Shown: positions 28,605 through 36,482 of the stretch, piece by piece
How positions within the stretch are numbered: the stretch's first letter is position 1
Layout of the letters: every line of letters begins with the position of its first letter
Translations under genes and position numbers: made by a program
Notes under the pieces: generated by a model
Told to the model about the DNA's origin: nothing
Database searches by the model: none
Seen by the model: only the letters and a program-made list of their open reading frames with translations
NCBI RefSeq assembly: GCF_947500995.1
Contig: NZ_CANMUA010000005.1
Location: forward strand, 186,001 to 250,000
DNA: 64,000 nucleotides
Reading direction: 5' to 3'
DNA from: an uncultured Serinicoccus sp.
GTDB lineage: Bacteria; Actinomycetota; Actinomycetes; Actinomycetales; Dermatophilaceae

Positions 28605-29847
28605 CGGGGAGTCCTTCCTCGTGGGCGGGGGCGAACGACGGGACCGGCGCGAGGGCCGGCGAGGTGCGGACCAGCTCGGTCGCGGAGGTGGCCACGGTGC
28701 GCAGGCCACCCAGGTCGAGGGCGCCGCGGTCGACCCGCCGGCCCACCGCGTCCGCCCACCAGCGGCTGATCGCGGTCTCGGTCAGGTCGCCCTCGCGCAG
28801 CAGGTCGGCGGCACCGACCCGGGCGAGCGCGGCGGCCCGGATGAGCTGCTCGGTGCGCGGGCGCTCCCGCGGCACGAGCAGGGCGGGGACGTCGGTGGCC
28901 AGCGTCTCGGCGACGGTGTTGTAGCCGGCCATCGAGACCGAGGCGGCGGCCCGGCGGATGAGCCCGGCCGCGTCGTCGACGCTGCGGACCACCTGGGTGC
29001 CGCGGGCGGCCTCACGCTCCACCGACCGGTGGTCGGCGTCGCTCATCTGCGGGCCGGTGACGAGCAGGTGGCGGTGCCCGGCGGGGACCCGGGCGCGGGC
29101 CGCCGCGAGGCACAGCCGGGTGCCGTCGCTGCCCCCTCCGGCGGTGGTCACGAGGTAGGGCCGGTCCGGCTCGACGTCGGTCGGCTCCTCGGCCCGCCCG
29201 TGCGCGAGGAACCCCTGGTAGCGCACCAGCGGGACGAGCTCGGGCGGCAGCTCGCCGGAGCGGCGCAGGTCGTGCACCGCCGGGTCGCCGTAGACCCAGA
29301 TCTCGTCGTAGATCTGCGCCACGAGGTCGGCGGGGGTCTGGCGCCACTCCGACTCCACCGCCTCGGGGTCGTCGAGGACGTCGCGCAGGCCCAGGACGAA
29401 GCGGGCCTGCGGCAGCTCGCGGCGCATGGCCTGCAAGCCGGCGAGCAGCTCACCCCCGACGCCGAGGGCGTGCCGGTCGACGACGACGAGGTCGGGGCGG
29501 AAGGCGAGCCCGGTGGCGCGGACGATCTCCCCGCGCACCGACAGCACGGCGTCCATGCCGAGGTCGAGGTGGCGTGGGCCGTAGCCGCGGTGCCCAGCCG
29601 TCTTGCCGATGGCGGGGAGGGTGACGACGTCGAAGCCGGCCGGCAGGCTGCGGGCGGCGGCCCCGGCGACACCGTTGAGCAGCAGCCCGGTGACCGGGGA
29701 CCCGGTGAGCACCGGCAGCCGCTGGGAGAGGGTGTGCGCGAGGGCACGGTTGCGGCGGAAGTGACCCAGACCCTGGGAGTCGTGGGAGTAGAACAGGGCT
29801 CGCAGCGGGGTGCCGCTGCTCTGGACGTGACTGGTGCGGTGGTCCAT
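28594..29847 (-). CDS. MurG-like/COG4671-type glycosyltransferase
   Basis: The 417-residue protein resembles the 'predicted glycosyl transferase' family near MurG/GT28: an N-terminal ALFYSHDSQGLGHFRRNRALA, VVDRHALGVGGELLAGL, PYLVTTAGGGSDGTRL and the C-terminal SMAGYNTVAETLATDVPALLVPRERPRTEQ donor-binding block. It is the first gene of the five-gene operon; GGGAGAGGA precedes its ATG. The 140-bp gap to the response-regulator gene upstream carries the direct-repeat box. Confidence 0.85.
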   Translation of the reverse strand: MDHRTSHVQSSGTPLRALFYSHDSQGLGHFRRNRALAHTLSQRLPVLTGSPVTGLLLNGVAGAAARSLPAGFDVVTLPAIGKTAGHRGYGPRHLDLGMDAVLSVRGEIVRATGLAFRPDLVVVDRHALGVGGELLAGLQAMRRELPQARFVLGLRDVLDDPEAVESEWRQTPADLVAQIYDEIWVYGDPAVHDLRRSGELPPELVPLVRYQGFLAHGRAEEPTDVEPDRPYLVTTAGGGSDGTRLCLAAARARVPAGHRHLLVTGPQMSDADHRSVEREAARGTQVVRSVDDAAGLIRRAAASVSMAGYNTVAETLATDVPALLVPRERPRTEQLIRAAALARVGAADLLREGDLTETAISRWWADAVGRRVDRGALDLGGLRTVATSATELVRTSPALAPVPSFAPAHEEGLPVAV

Positions 29848-29890
29848 GTCGTCCTCTCCCGCGCCGACCCGGTGCCGGTGCGTGGAGACG

Positions 29891-29944
29891 AGTGAACACG
29901 GGTGGGATGAGGGGTGGATGACACATCCATGAGACTGCTCTCAT
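29891..29944 (-). promoter_or_regulatory. Promoter with direct-repeat activator box for the glycosyltransferase/ABC/kinase operon
   Basis: The box at 29918-29944 reads, on the plus strand, ATGACACATCC, ATGAGACTGCT, CTCAT: 19 of 27 positions agree with the box at 21436-21462, including the 11-nt period. TTCACT (29891-29896), also 21 bp away, is the -10 candidate. The -10 is weak, as expected for an activator-dependent promoter. Confidence 0.5.
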
Positions 29945-29987
29945 GCAGGGTGACCAGCCCAGACGCCACGGACCAGACAGGGCGGCG

Positions 29988-30662
29988 TCAGCGCTCGAAG
30001 CGGTAGCCGACCCCCCGGACGGTGCTGATGCGATCGGCGCCGACCTTGGCGCGCAGGTAGCGGATGTAGACGTCGACGACGTTGGAGCTGCCGGTGACCT
30101 CGAAGCCCCACACCCGGTCGAGCAGCTGGTCCCGGCTGAGCACCTGCCCGGCGTGGTCCATGAGCTCACGGGCCAGAGTGAACTCCCGCGCGGAGAGCTC
30201 GACCGGCTCGTCGTCCACGTGGACGGTCCGGGCCGGGATGTCCAGCCGCACGCCGCCCACCTCGAGGACGTCCTCCGTGCGCCCCCCGGCCATCGCCTCG
30301 GCGTGCTGGCGCAGCCGCAGCTTGACCCGGGCGCGCAGCTCCTCGACCCGGAAAGGCTTGGCGAGGTAGTCCTCGGCCCCGTTCTCCAGCCCGTGCACGG
30401 TGTCCTCGACCGAGTCGCGGGCGGTGCACATGATGACGGGCACCGGCTCGTCCATGGTCCGCAGCATGCGCAGCACGGTGAAGCCGTCCATCTTCGGCAG
30501 CCCCACGTCGAGCACCACGAGGTCGACCTGTCCCCCGCTGGCCGCCTCGAGGGCGGCGATGCCGTCGGTGACGACGGTGGTCCGGTGACCGTCGGCCCTC
30601 AGGCCCCGGTCGACGACCCGCGCGATCCCCTCCTCGTCCTCCGCGATCAGGATGTGCGCCAT
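29988..30662 (-). CDS. OmpR-family response regulator
   Basis: The 224-residue regulator has a receiver domain with phospho-acceptor D52 (VVLDVGLPKMDG), acidic pair E8-D9, the conserved Lys in YLAKPF, and a winged-helix DNA-binding domain (about 128-222; ELSAREFTLARELMDHAGQ, VDVYIRYLRAKV, ISTVRGVGYRFE). The ATG at 30662 is set by the family start MAHILIAEDEEG. A TAGCCT that includes the kinase stop codon lies 7 nt upstream, so separate leaderless transcription is possible besides the kinase operon. Confidence 0.9.
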   Translation of the reverse strand: MAHILIAEDEEGIARVVDRGLRADGHRTTVVTDGIAALEAASGGQVDLVVLDVGLPKMDGFTVLRMLRTMDEPVPVIMCTARDSVEDTVHGLENGAEDYLAKPFRVEELRARVKLRLRQHAEAMAGGRTEDVLEVGGVRLDIPARTVHVDDEPVELSAREFTLARELMDHAGQVLSRDQLLDRVWGFEVTGSSNVVDVYIRYLRAKVGADRISTVRGVGYRFER

Positions 30663-30672
30663 GGGGGGCAGG

Positions 30673-32208
30673 CTACCCGGCAGCGGTGCGGGCGGGCTCA
30701 CCCTCGGCGGCCGCGGCGACGCGGTGCGCGGGCTCGTCGGTGAGGTCGGCCGGGATCCACATGGTGAAGCGTGACCCCAGCCCCTCGACCGACTCCACCC
30801 CGACGGCACCGCCGTGCGCCTCGGCGATGGCCTGGACGATGGCCAGCCCCAGGCCGCTGCCGTCGACCTGGGCGGCGGCCTCCGCCCGGCCGAAGCGTTC
30901 GAAGACCCGCTCCTGCTCGCTCTCGGGGATGCCGGTGCCGTGGTCGGAGACGCTGAGCGCCAGGTAGCGGGGCGCGGGTCGGGCGCCGAAGTCCCGCGCC
31001 CGCCGCACCTGGGGGTCCTCCCCCTCGACCCACGCCGTCGCCAGCTCCACCGGTGACCCCTCGTCGCTGAACTTCACCGCGTTGGCCGCCAGCTGGACGA
31101 CGGCCTGGATGAGCCGCTGCCGGTCCAGGACGACCGGGCCCTCGGCGTGCGCGGCCAGCTGCCACTGACGCGGACCCAGCGAGGTGATGCGCTCCATGCA
31201 CTCGACGGCCAGCTCGGTGACGTCGGTGGCGCCCGGCCGCAGGAAGTCCTGGCGCTGCGCGCGCGCCAGCATGAGCAGGTCGTCGACCAGCCGCTGCATC
31301 CGGTCGACCTCGTCGAGCATGAGGGTGCGGGTGGCGCTGACGTCCGCGGGGTCCTCGGGCCGCAGCAGCTCGGCGTTGCCCCGCAGGATGGTCAGCGGGG
31401 TGCGCAGCTCGTGGGCCGCGTCGTCGAGGAACTGGCGCTGCATCCGGACTCCGTCCTCGAGCCGGTCCAGCATGGCGTTGAAGCGGTGCGCCAAGGCCGT
31501 GATGTCGGTCTCGCCGGACACCTCGACCCGGCGCGAGAGGTCATCCGCGCTGATCTGCGCGGTGGCGTCCTGGAGCTCGCGCAGCGGGCGGAGCAGGCGG
31601 CCGAGGACGACGTTGGCGAGCGCCCCGGCGACGAGCAGGGAGGCCAGGCCGACGCCGGCATACGTCCAGACGCGGCGCCAGATCTGCCCGGCGAGCGTGC
31701 CGGAGTCGATGGCGACGACGAAGGTGCCCTCGCGCTCCTCGTCGGGCAGCCGGACGTCGGCCATGATGACCGAGAGCGTCGTCCCCTGGGTGCTCACCGT
31801 GTCGATCACCGCACGCCCGGGCTCGAGCGGGGTGCTCCGGATGAGCTCAAGGACGTCGGGGTGGTCGACCTGGAAGTCGCGCTCGCCGGGGCTCGCGAAG
31901 CTGCGCTCCCCGTCCAGCAGCGCCAGGAAGGCCTCGTTGGAGCTGGCGATCGAGGTCTCGAGGAAGGACAGGAAGAGCGCGTCGGCCTGGGTGAAGGGCT
32001 CCCCGTCGCGCAACGGACCCGACTGCGCCAGCGCCGTGACCTCCTGGATCTCCTGCTCGAGCTCCTCCCTGACCCGCTCGTCGAGGGAGCGGAACTGCAC
32101 GGCGAAGGACAGCACGCCGGTGAGGGCGATGCCCAGGGCCATCATGCTCACCATCATCACGAGCAGCCGGCGGTGGACGCTCCAGCCGCGGCGGCCGGCG
32201 TCGTTCAC
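30673..32208 (-). CDS. Membrane sensor histidine kinase (HAMP-HisKA-HATPase)
   Basis: The 511-residue kinase has two membrane helices (about 14-36 and 183-205) flanking an extracytoplasmic sensor of about 145 residues, a HAMP linker (about 205-255), the phospho-accepting H266 in DDAAHELRTPLTIL and an ATPase domain (N box LAANAVKFSDEGS, G1 SDHGTGIPESEQ, G2 GSGLGLAIVQAIAEAHGG). It should phosphorylate the adjacent regulator. GTG 32208 overlaps the DUF2891 stop in GTGA. The signal is unknown. Confidence 0.9.
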   Translation of the reverse strand: MNDAGRRGWSVHRRLLVMMVSMMALGIALTGVLSFAVQFRSLDERVREELEQEIQEVTALAQSGPLRDGEPFTQADALFLSFLETSIASSNEAFLALLDGERSFASPGERDFQVDHPDVLELIRSTPLEPGRAVIDTVSTQGTTLSVIMADVRLPDEEREGTFVVAIDSGTLAGQIWRRVWTYAGVGLASLLVAGALANVVLGRLLRPLRELQDATAQISADDLSRRVEVSGETDITALAHRFNAMLDRLEDGVRMQRQFLDDAAHELRTPLTILRGNAELLRPEDPADVSATRTLMLDEVDRMQRLVDDLLMLARAQRQDFLRPGATDVTELAVECMERITSLGPRQWQLAAHAEGPVVLDRQRLIQAVVQLAANAVKFSDEGSPVELATAWVEGEDPQVRRARDFGARPAPRYLALSVSDHGTGIPESEQERVFERFGRAEAAAQVDGSGLGLAIVQAIAEAHGGAVGVESVEGLGSRFTMWIPADLTDEPAHRVAAAAEGEPARTAAG

Positions 32209-33320
32209 GGCCCCGCACCGTCGGCGAGCAACGCGAAGGACACCAGCCAGTGCGTGGCCATGAAGTCGCCGTCGGTGATCTGCTCCAGCACCGCGCCCTC
32301 CTGCTCGCCGGCGGCCTGCCGCACCCGGTCGGCGGCAGGCTCCGCCACCCAGGGTGCCAGAGTCCGCAGCGCCCAGGCGCGCGACAGCGCGAGGCCGAGC
32401 AGGTGGGCGCCCTGCCCGTCGGTCGGGTCGAGCACGAGCGGCACCTCGAGCAGGTGGGCGTGCGCCCCCTCGCCGAGACCGGGCAGGACCCGGGCCAGCC
32501 ACGCGGCCCCGGCGGCACGCCCGAGGACCTCGGTCATGAGGAGCGCCTCGGTGAGCGCCGGGGAGAGGAAGTCCGAGCCACCCGGTTCGTCCTCGGTCGA
32601 CAGCGGGCCGTCGTCGCCGAACCAGCGGACGGCCGCCTCCTCGCACGCCCGCACGACGTCCTCGCGCCCCAGGCGGCGGTAGGCGTCGCGCAGCAGGAGG
32701 AGGGCGAAGGCGTCGTTCTGGTGCGTGCCGTGGCGCACCGGGTAGGCCCGCCGCGGCAGGTGCTCCACCACCCGGTCGGCGAGCAGGTCCGCGAGCGGGG
32801 CCAGGGCCCGCGCCCACGTGCCCGCCTCGGGGAGGCTCGTCCCCTCGATCTCGGCGGACCCGTCGACCGCGTCGGACCGCTCGGACGGCGCGGCGAGGTC
32901 CGCGGCCGCGGCGGCCAGCTGCGCGGCCCAGGCCCAGCCGTAGGGACGCTCGTAGCCGGGTCGGGCCCGCAGGTAGTCGACCTCGACCGCGAGGTGCTCC
33001 TCGGTGAGCCGCTCCGACAGCAGCGCCCTCGCGGCGGCACGTTCCTGCGCGCCGAGCGCGTCGGCATACCTCGTGAGGAGGGTGACGAGGGACCACTGCA
33101 TGTGCACGCAGGAGTGCCAGTCGAGCGCGCCGTGGAAGGCGGGGTGCAGGCGCGCCGGCGTGACGTCGGTGTCGCCCGGCCCGAGCACGACGTGGCCGGG
33201 CGCCCAGGGGTATGCCGTGCCGATCACCTCGCGCGCGATGCGGCTCCACGCCCGGGCGTGCGGGTGCGGGTGTGCCGTCTGGTCCGGGCGGCTGTCGCGG
33301 CGTGGTGCGTCGGGGGTCAC
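32205..33320 (-). CDS. DUF2891 family protein
   Basis: The 371-residue, probably cytosolic, alpha-helical protein has the DUF2891 hallmark HPAFHGALDWHSCVHMQW and a later RHGTHQNDAFALLLLRDA, and reads as an (alpha/alpha)-toroid-like fold. The function of the family is unknown. I chose GTG 33320 rather than the ATG at 33347, because the latter would overlap the divergent thioesterase gene and its promoter. It heads the operon with the sensor kinase and regulator and is coupled to the kinase by GTGA, which suggests a role near the sensed pathway. Confidence 0.78.
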   Translation of the reverse strand: MTPDAPRRDSRPDQTAHPHPHARAWSRIAREVIGTAYPWAPGHVVLGPGDTDVTPARLHPAFHGALDWHSCVHMQWSLVTLLTRYADALGAQERAAARALLSERLTEEHLAVEVDYLRARPGYERPYGWAWAAQLAAAAADLAAPSERSDAVDGSAEIEGTSLPEAGTWARALAPLADLLADRVVEHLPRRAYPVRHGTHQNDAFALLLLRDAYRRLGREDVVRACEEAAVRWFGDDGPLSTEDEPGGSDFLSPALTEALLMTEVLGRAAGAAWLARVLPGLGEGAHAHLLEVPLVLDPTDGQGAHLLGLALSRAWALRTLAPWVAEPAADRVRQAAGEQEGAVLEQITDGDFMATHWLVSFALLADGAGP

Positions 33321-33331
33321 GCGACCATTAC

Positions 33332-33337
33332 TACACT
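33332..33337 (+). promoter_or_regulatory. -10 box TACACT of the thioesterase gene
   Basis: TACACT ends 8 nt before the ATG at 33346. The divergent DUF2891 gene starts only 25 bp away, so the two promoters must overlap. Confidence 0.5.
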
Positions 33338-33345
33338 CGCGCCTC

Positions 33346-34137
33346 ATGACGGCTGACGGGCGGCACTACTTCACGGCGCTGGGCGAGGGCAGGTATGCGC
33401 CGACCGAGCACGTGCAGGGCGCCTGGTCGCCCGACGAGCAGCACGTCGCCCCGGTCATCGGGCTGCTGCTGCACACGCTGGAGCACGAGCACCCGCGCGA
33501 GGACCTGCAGTGGGCGCGGCTGAGCGTCGACATCCTGGGCTTCATCCGGCGCGAGGAGATGCAGGTCACCACCCGGGTGCTGCGGCCCGGGCGGACGATC
33601 GAGCTGCTCGAGGCGAGCGTGGAGATCGGTGGCCGGGACGCCGTGCGGCTCACCGCGTGGCGGCTCATGAGCAGCGACACCGCGGCCGTGGCCGGTCAGG
33701 AGCACGCGGAGATGCCCGGACCCTCGGAGCTGGAGCCGTGGCACGGCATGGACCACTGGGACGGTGGCTTCATCGCCAGCCTGGACTTCCGCTCGGTCCC
33801 CGGGTCGCGGGCCGGTCGCGGCCGGACCTGGGTGCGCACCGACGTGGCGCTCGTCGGCGGCCGCGACGACGAGCAGGCCTCGGCGCTGGCGTCGTGGGTG
33901 GGGCTCCTGGACACCGCCAACGGCACGGCCGGGCGGGAGGCCCCGCACGACTGGCTCTTCCCCAACGTCGACCTCACCCTGCACCTGCACCGGGTGCCGG
34001 AGGGCCCCTGGGTGGGGCTGGACACCCGGGTCTCGTGGGGCCCGACCGGGATCGGGCAGACCGCCTCGGTGGTGCACGACGAGCAGGGACCGGTCGGCAC
34101 CCTCGTGCAGGCCCTCACCCTGCGGCCGGCGCGCTGA
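33346..34137 (+). CDS. Hotdog-fold thioesterase family protein (TesB-like)
   Basis: The 263-residue protein looks like an acyl-CoA thioesterase with two hotdog halves: the first around LSVDILGFIRREEMQVTTRVLRPGRTIELLEASV, the second from about 140 (GMDHWDGGFIASLDFR) to DTRVSWGPTGIGQTASVVHDEQGPVGTLVQAL. The latter is a common active-site-containing end in actinobacterial TesB relatives. The substrate is unknown. It is monocistronic and divergent from the DUF2891-kinase operon. Confidence 0.8.
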   Translation: MTADGRHYFTALGEGRYAPTEHVQGAWSPDEQHVAPVIGLLLHTLEHEHPREDLQWARLSVDILGFIRREEMQVTTRVLRPGRTIELLEASVEIGGRDAVRLTAWRLMSSDTAAVAGQEHAEMPGPSELEPWHGMDHWDGGFIASLDFRSVPGSRAGRGRTWVRTDVALVGGRDDEQASALASWVGLLDTANGTAGREAPHDWLFPNVDLTLHLHRVPEGPWVGLDTRVSWGPTGIGQTASVVHDEQGPVGTLVQALTLRPAR

Positions 34138-34160
34138 GCGACCAGCGCGGCGAGCCTGAC

Positions 34161-34262
34161 CGACCGGGGAAGTCGCGCCCCGGCAGCGTTTCCACGGTCA
34201 CCCTCCACCGCACCACCCCCCGACCGGGGAAGTCACGCCCCGGCGACATTTCCACGGTCACC
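34161..34262. repeat. Two-copy 60-bp-period repeat between convergent genes
   Basis: 42-bp copies at 34161-34202 and 34221-34262 differ at four positions. Both run from CGACCGGGGAAGTC to TTTCCACGGTCACC. They fill the gap between the thioesterase and lipoprotein stops and may act as terminators. Confidence 0.75.
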
Positions 34263-34279
34263 ATCGGCTCGGGCGGCGC

Positions 34280-34867
34280 TCAGCGGTCGGTGACCGGGCC
34301 CCCGGAGGACTGCGAGGTGGCGGGGCCGACGGGCTGGGCGCAGTAGGAGAACGGCTTGCCCTCCGCCGCGTGGTAGCTGGCGTAGGACCCGTCGACCTCC
34401 AGGACGAGCTGGTGGCCGGGGACGAGCGCCTGGGTGTACATCATCCCGGGCTTCGGGCAGCCGATCGAGCCGTCGCTCCAGGTGACGTCGGCATACCCGG
34501 CGATGGTCACCGCCTCGGGCTCGACCCCCGCGCGCTCCGCCTCCGCCTCGACCGCCTCCTGCACGTCGGAGCGCTGGAGGACCGCGTCGGGCACGGCGCC
34601 GAGGGGCAGCGAGACGTCGCCGCCGCCCGGGGCGATCTGGGTCTGGGTCGGCCTGTCGCCGGCCCCGGGCTCGTCGGTGCTCATGCTGGGGTCCTCGCTC
34701 TCGTCGGCGTCGCCGTCCTCACCTCCGGCCTCGCCACCGGCCTCCTCGCTCTGCGTGGCGGTGGCGGCCTGTTCGCCGGCACTGCCGTCGGTGTCCCCGC
34801 ATCCGGCCAGCGCGGCCGCGAGGCTGAGGGCGGTGACGGCGAGGATGGGTCGGCGGTTGCGGGTCAT
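34280..34867 (-). CDS. Secreted lipoprotein of unknown function
   Basis: The 195-residue protein has a type II signal peptide (RRPILAVTALSLAAALAGC; lipobox LAGC at 20-23), an acidic Gly/Glu/Asp-rich linker (about 28-75) and a conserved-looking C-terminal domain with VTWSDGSIGCPKPGMMYTQA and SYCAQPVG, whose two cysteines may form a disulfide. I do not know the family's function. GGAGGTG lies 7 nt before the ATG, and a TAGACT -10 box is at 34898-34903. Confidence 0.82.
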   Translation of the reverse strand: MTRNRRPILAVTALSLAAALAGCGDTDGSAGEQAATATQSEEAGGEAGGEDGDADESEDPSMSTDEPGAGDRPTQTQIAPGGGDVSLPLGAVPDAVLQRSDVQEAVEAEAERAGVEPEAVTIAGYADVTWSDGSIGCPKPGMMYTQALVPGHQLVLEVDGSYASYHAAEGKPFSYCAQPVGPATSQSSGGPVTDR

Positions 34868-34897
34868 CGGGTGACACCTCCAGGTCGCGTCCCCGCC

Positions 34898-34903
34898 AGT
34901 CTA
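34898..34903 (-). promoter_or_regulatory. -10 box TAGACT of the lipoprotein gene
   Basis: TAGACT on the minus strand predicts a leader of about 25 nt that carries GGAGGTG before the ATG at 34867. Confidence 0.5.
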
Positions 34904-34944
34904 GGTCCGGAGGGCTGCCGCCACGCGCCGATGAGGGTATGGAG

Positions 34945-34978
34945 GGTGGGGCGCCGGTCCCTGAACCGGCGCCCCACC
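34945..34978. terminator. Perfect 14-bp hairpin downstream of metZ
   Basis: GGTGGGGCGCCGGT pairs perfectly with ACCGGCGCCCCACC around a 6-nt loop. It lies about 180 bp after the metZ stop and upstream of the lipoprotein promoter, so it probably insulates the two genes. It has no T tract. Confidence 0.6.
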
Positions 34979-35091
34979 ATCCGTCTCCCCACCGTCCCGC
35001 GTGCTGCGGCCCCCACGACGGGGTTGTGTCGGCTGTCCCGAACCGACATTCCCTAGACGTCCCTCAGAGCAGGAACGTTGCATCCAGATAC

Positions 35092-35107
35092 TGTGATCTG
35101 CGTCACA
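35092..35107. promoter_or_regulatory. Perfect Crp/GlxR-type palindrome TGTGA-N6-TCACA
   Basis: TGTGATCTGCGTCACA is a perfect match to the Crp-family operator. It lies within a larger imperfect dyad (AGATAC at 35086 and GTATCT at 35111). It sits 47 bp after the metZ stop, in a 286-bp gap with no clear gene. The target could be the lipoprotein, about 230 bp away, or an unannotated transcript. Confidence 0.6.
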
Positions 35108-35153
35108 TCTGTATCTCGGCCCGCGTCGCCGGCCCCGAGCCGGAGCGCCGGCC

Positions 35154-36344
35154 TCAGCCGAAGGCAGCGACGAGCCCCCGCTCGAGGTCCTCCCGCAGGT
35201 CCTCCACGTCCTCGAGCCCGACCGAGAGCCGGACGGTGCCGCCGGTGATGCCGGCCGCCACGCGCGCCGGCTCGGGCAGCCGCTTGTGCGTGGTGGTCGC
35301 CGGGTGGGTGGTGAGCGACTTCGCGTCGCCGAGGTTGTTGGAGATGTCGACGACCTGCAGGGCGTTCATGAACGCGAAGGCCTCCTGCTGGCCCCCGTCC
35401 AGCGTGAAGGTGACGACCGTGCCGCCCCCGGTCATCTGACGTCGAGCCAGCCCGGCCTGCGGGTGCGACTCCAGCCAGGGGTGGAACACCCGGGCCACCC
35501 GAGGGTCGCCCTCGAGATGGCGCGCCAGCTCCAGGGCGCTGGCCGCCTGGCGCTCCACGCGCAGGGTGAGCGTCTCGAGCCCCTTGATGGTGACCCACGC
35601 GTTGAACGGTGACATCGCGGGGCCGGTGTGCCGCAGCAGCGTCTGGATCGGCCCGCCGACGAGCGCAGTCGGGCCGAGGATCATCCCGCCCATGACGCGG
35701 CCCTGGCCGTCGATGTGCTTGGTGGTGGAGTAGACGACGATGTCCGCGCCGTGGTCCAGCGGGCGGGAGAAGACCGGGGTCCCGAAGACGTTGTCCACCA
35801 CGACGACCGCCCCGGCGGCGTGCGCCAGCTCGCTGACGGCGGTGATGTCGACGAGCTCCTGCGTGGGGTTACTCGGGGTCTCGAAGAAGACGGCCGCCGC
35901 CGGGGTCTCAAGCGCCCGCGCCCAGTCGTCCAGGTCGGTGCCGTCGACGAAGGTGCTCTCCACGCCCCAGCGGCGCAGCACCTCGTCGATGATGACGAAG
36001 CAGGAGCCGAAGAGCGAGCGGCTCGCGACGATGCGGTCGCCCGCGGCGCAGAGGCCGCCGAGCGCGGTGAAGACGGCGGACATCCCGGAGGCCGTCGCCT
36101 GTGCCGCTTCGGCGCCGTGCAGCAGCCGCATCCGCTCCTCCAGCATCGCGACGGTGGGGTTGCCGTAGCGGCTGTAGACGAAGCGCTCGATCTCGTCGTT
36201 GAAGGCCGCCTGCGCCTCCTCGGCACTGCCGTAGACGTAGCCGGACGTCGGGTAGAGCGCCTCGGAGGTCTCGTCGAACGGGCTGCGCAGCAGACCGCCG
36301 CGCACCGCGAGCGTGTCCGGCCGCCAGCCGTCAGGGATGTCCAT
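35154..36344 (-). CDS. metZ: O-succinylhomoserine sulfhydrylase
   Basis: The 396-residue Cys/Met-metabolism PLP enzyme forms homocysteine from O-succinylhomoserine and sulfide. The opening WRPDTLAVRGGLLRSPFDETSEALYPTSGYVY and the SRYGNPTVAMLEERMRLLHGAE block are typical of MetZ. The PLP lysine is K209 in STTKHIDGQGRVMGG. The ATG at 36344 follows TAGATT by 8 nt, so it is probably leaderless; no SAM riboswitch is evident. O-acetylhomoserine sulfhydrylase is a less likely alternative. Confidence 0.9.
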   Translation of the reverse strand: MDIPDGWRPDTLAVRGGLLRSPFDETSEALYPTSGYVYGSAEEAQAAFNDEIERFVYSRYGNPTVAMLEERMRLLHGAEAAQATASGMSAVFTALGGLCAAGDRIVASRSLFGSCFVIIDEVLRRWGVESTFVDGTDLDDWARALETPAAAVFFETPSNPTQELVDITAVSELAHAAGAVVVVDNVFGTPVFSRPLDHGADIVVYSTTKHIDGQGRVMGGMILGPTALVGGPIQTLLRHTGPAMSPFNAWVTIKGLETLTLRVERQAASALELARHLEGDPRVARVFHPWLESHPQAGLARRQMTGGGTVVTFTLDGGQQEAFAFMNALQVVDISNNLGDAKSLTTHPATTTHKRLPEPARVAAGITGGTVRLSVGLEDVEDLREDLERGLVAAFG

Positions 36345-36352
36345 GGGGCACC

Positions 36353-36358
36353 AATCTA
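36353..36358 (-). promoter_or_regulatory. -10 box TAGATT of metZ
   Basis: TAGATT on the minus strand ends 8 nt before the metZ ATG at 36344. The rest of the 138-bp gap to thiQ shows no other signal I can name. Confidence 0.5.
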
Positions 36359-36482
36359 GGGCCCGGAGGCACCGGTCACCGCATCGGCTCCGCCCCTCGA
36401 GGTATGCAGTTTCTTCCGACCACCCGGCAGATCGGTCTCTCCTGGCGCAGGTCGTGCGGCAGTCGGCAGTAACGACGGCAGA

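Noticed and set aside
34864-35049. 61-codon frame ending on the lipoprotein start codon (TGA overlapping ATG)
   Set aside because: It could be a leader peptide, but it runs through the strong hairpin, has an Arg-rich shadow-like composition and no good ribosome-binding site, so it is not listed as a gene.
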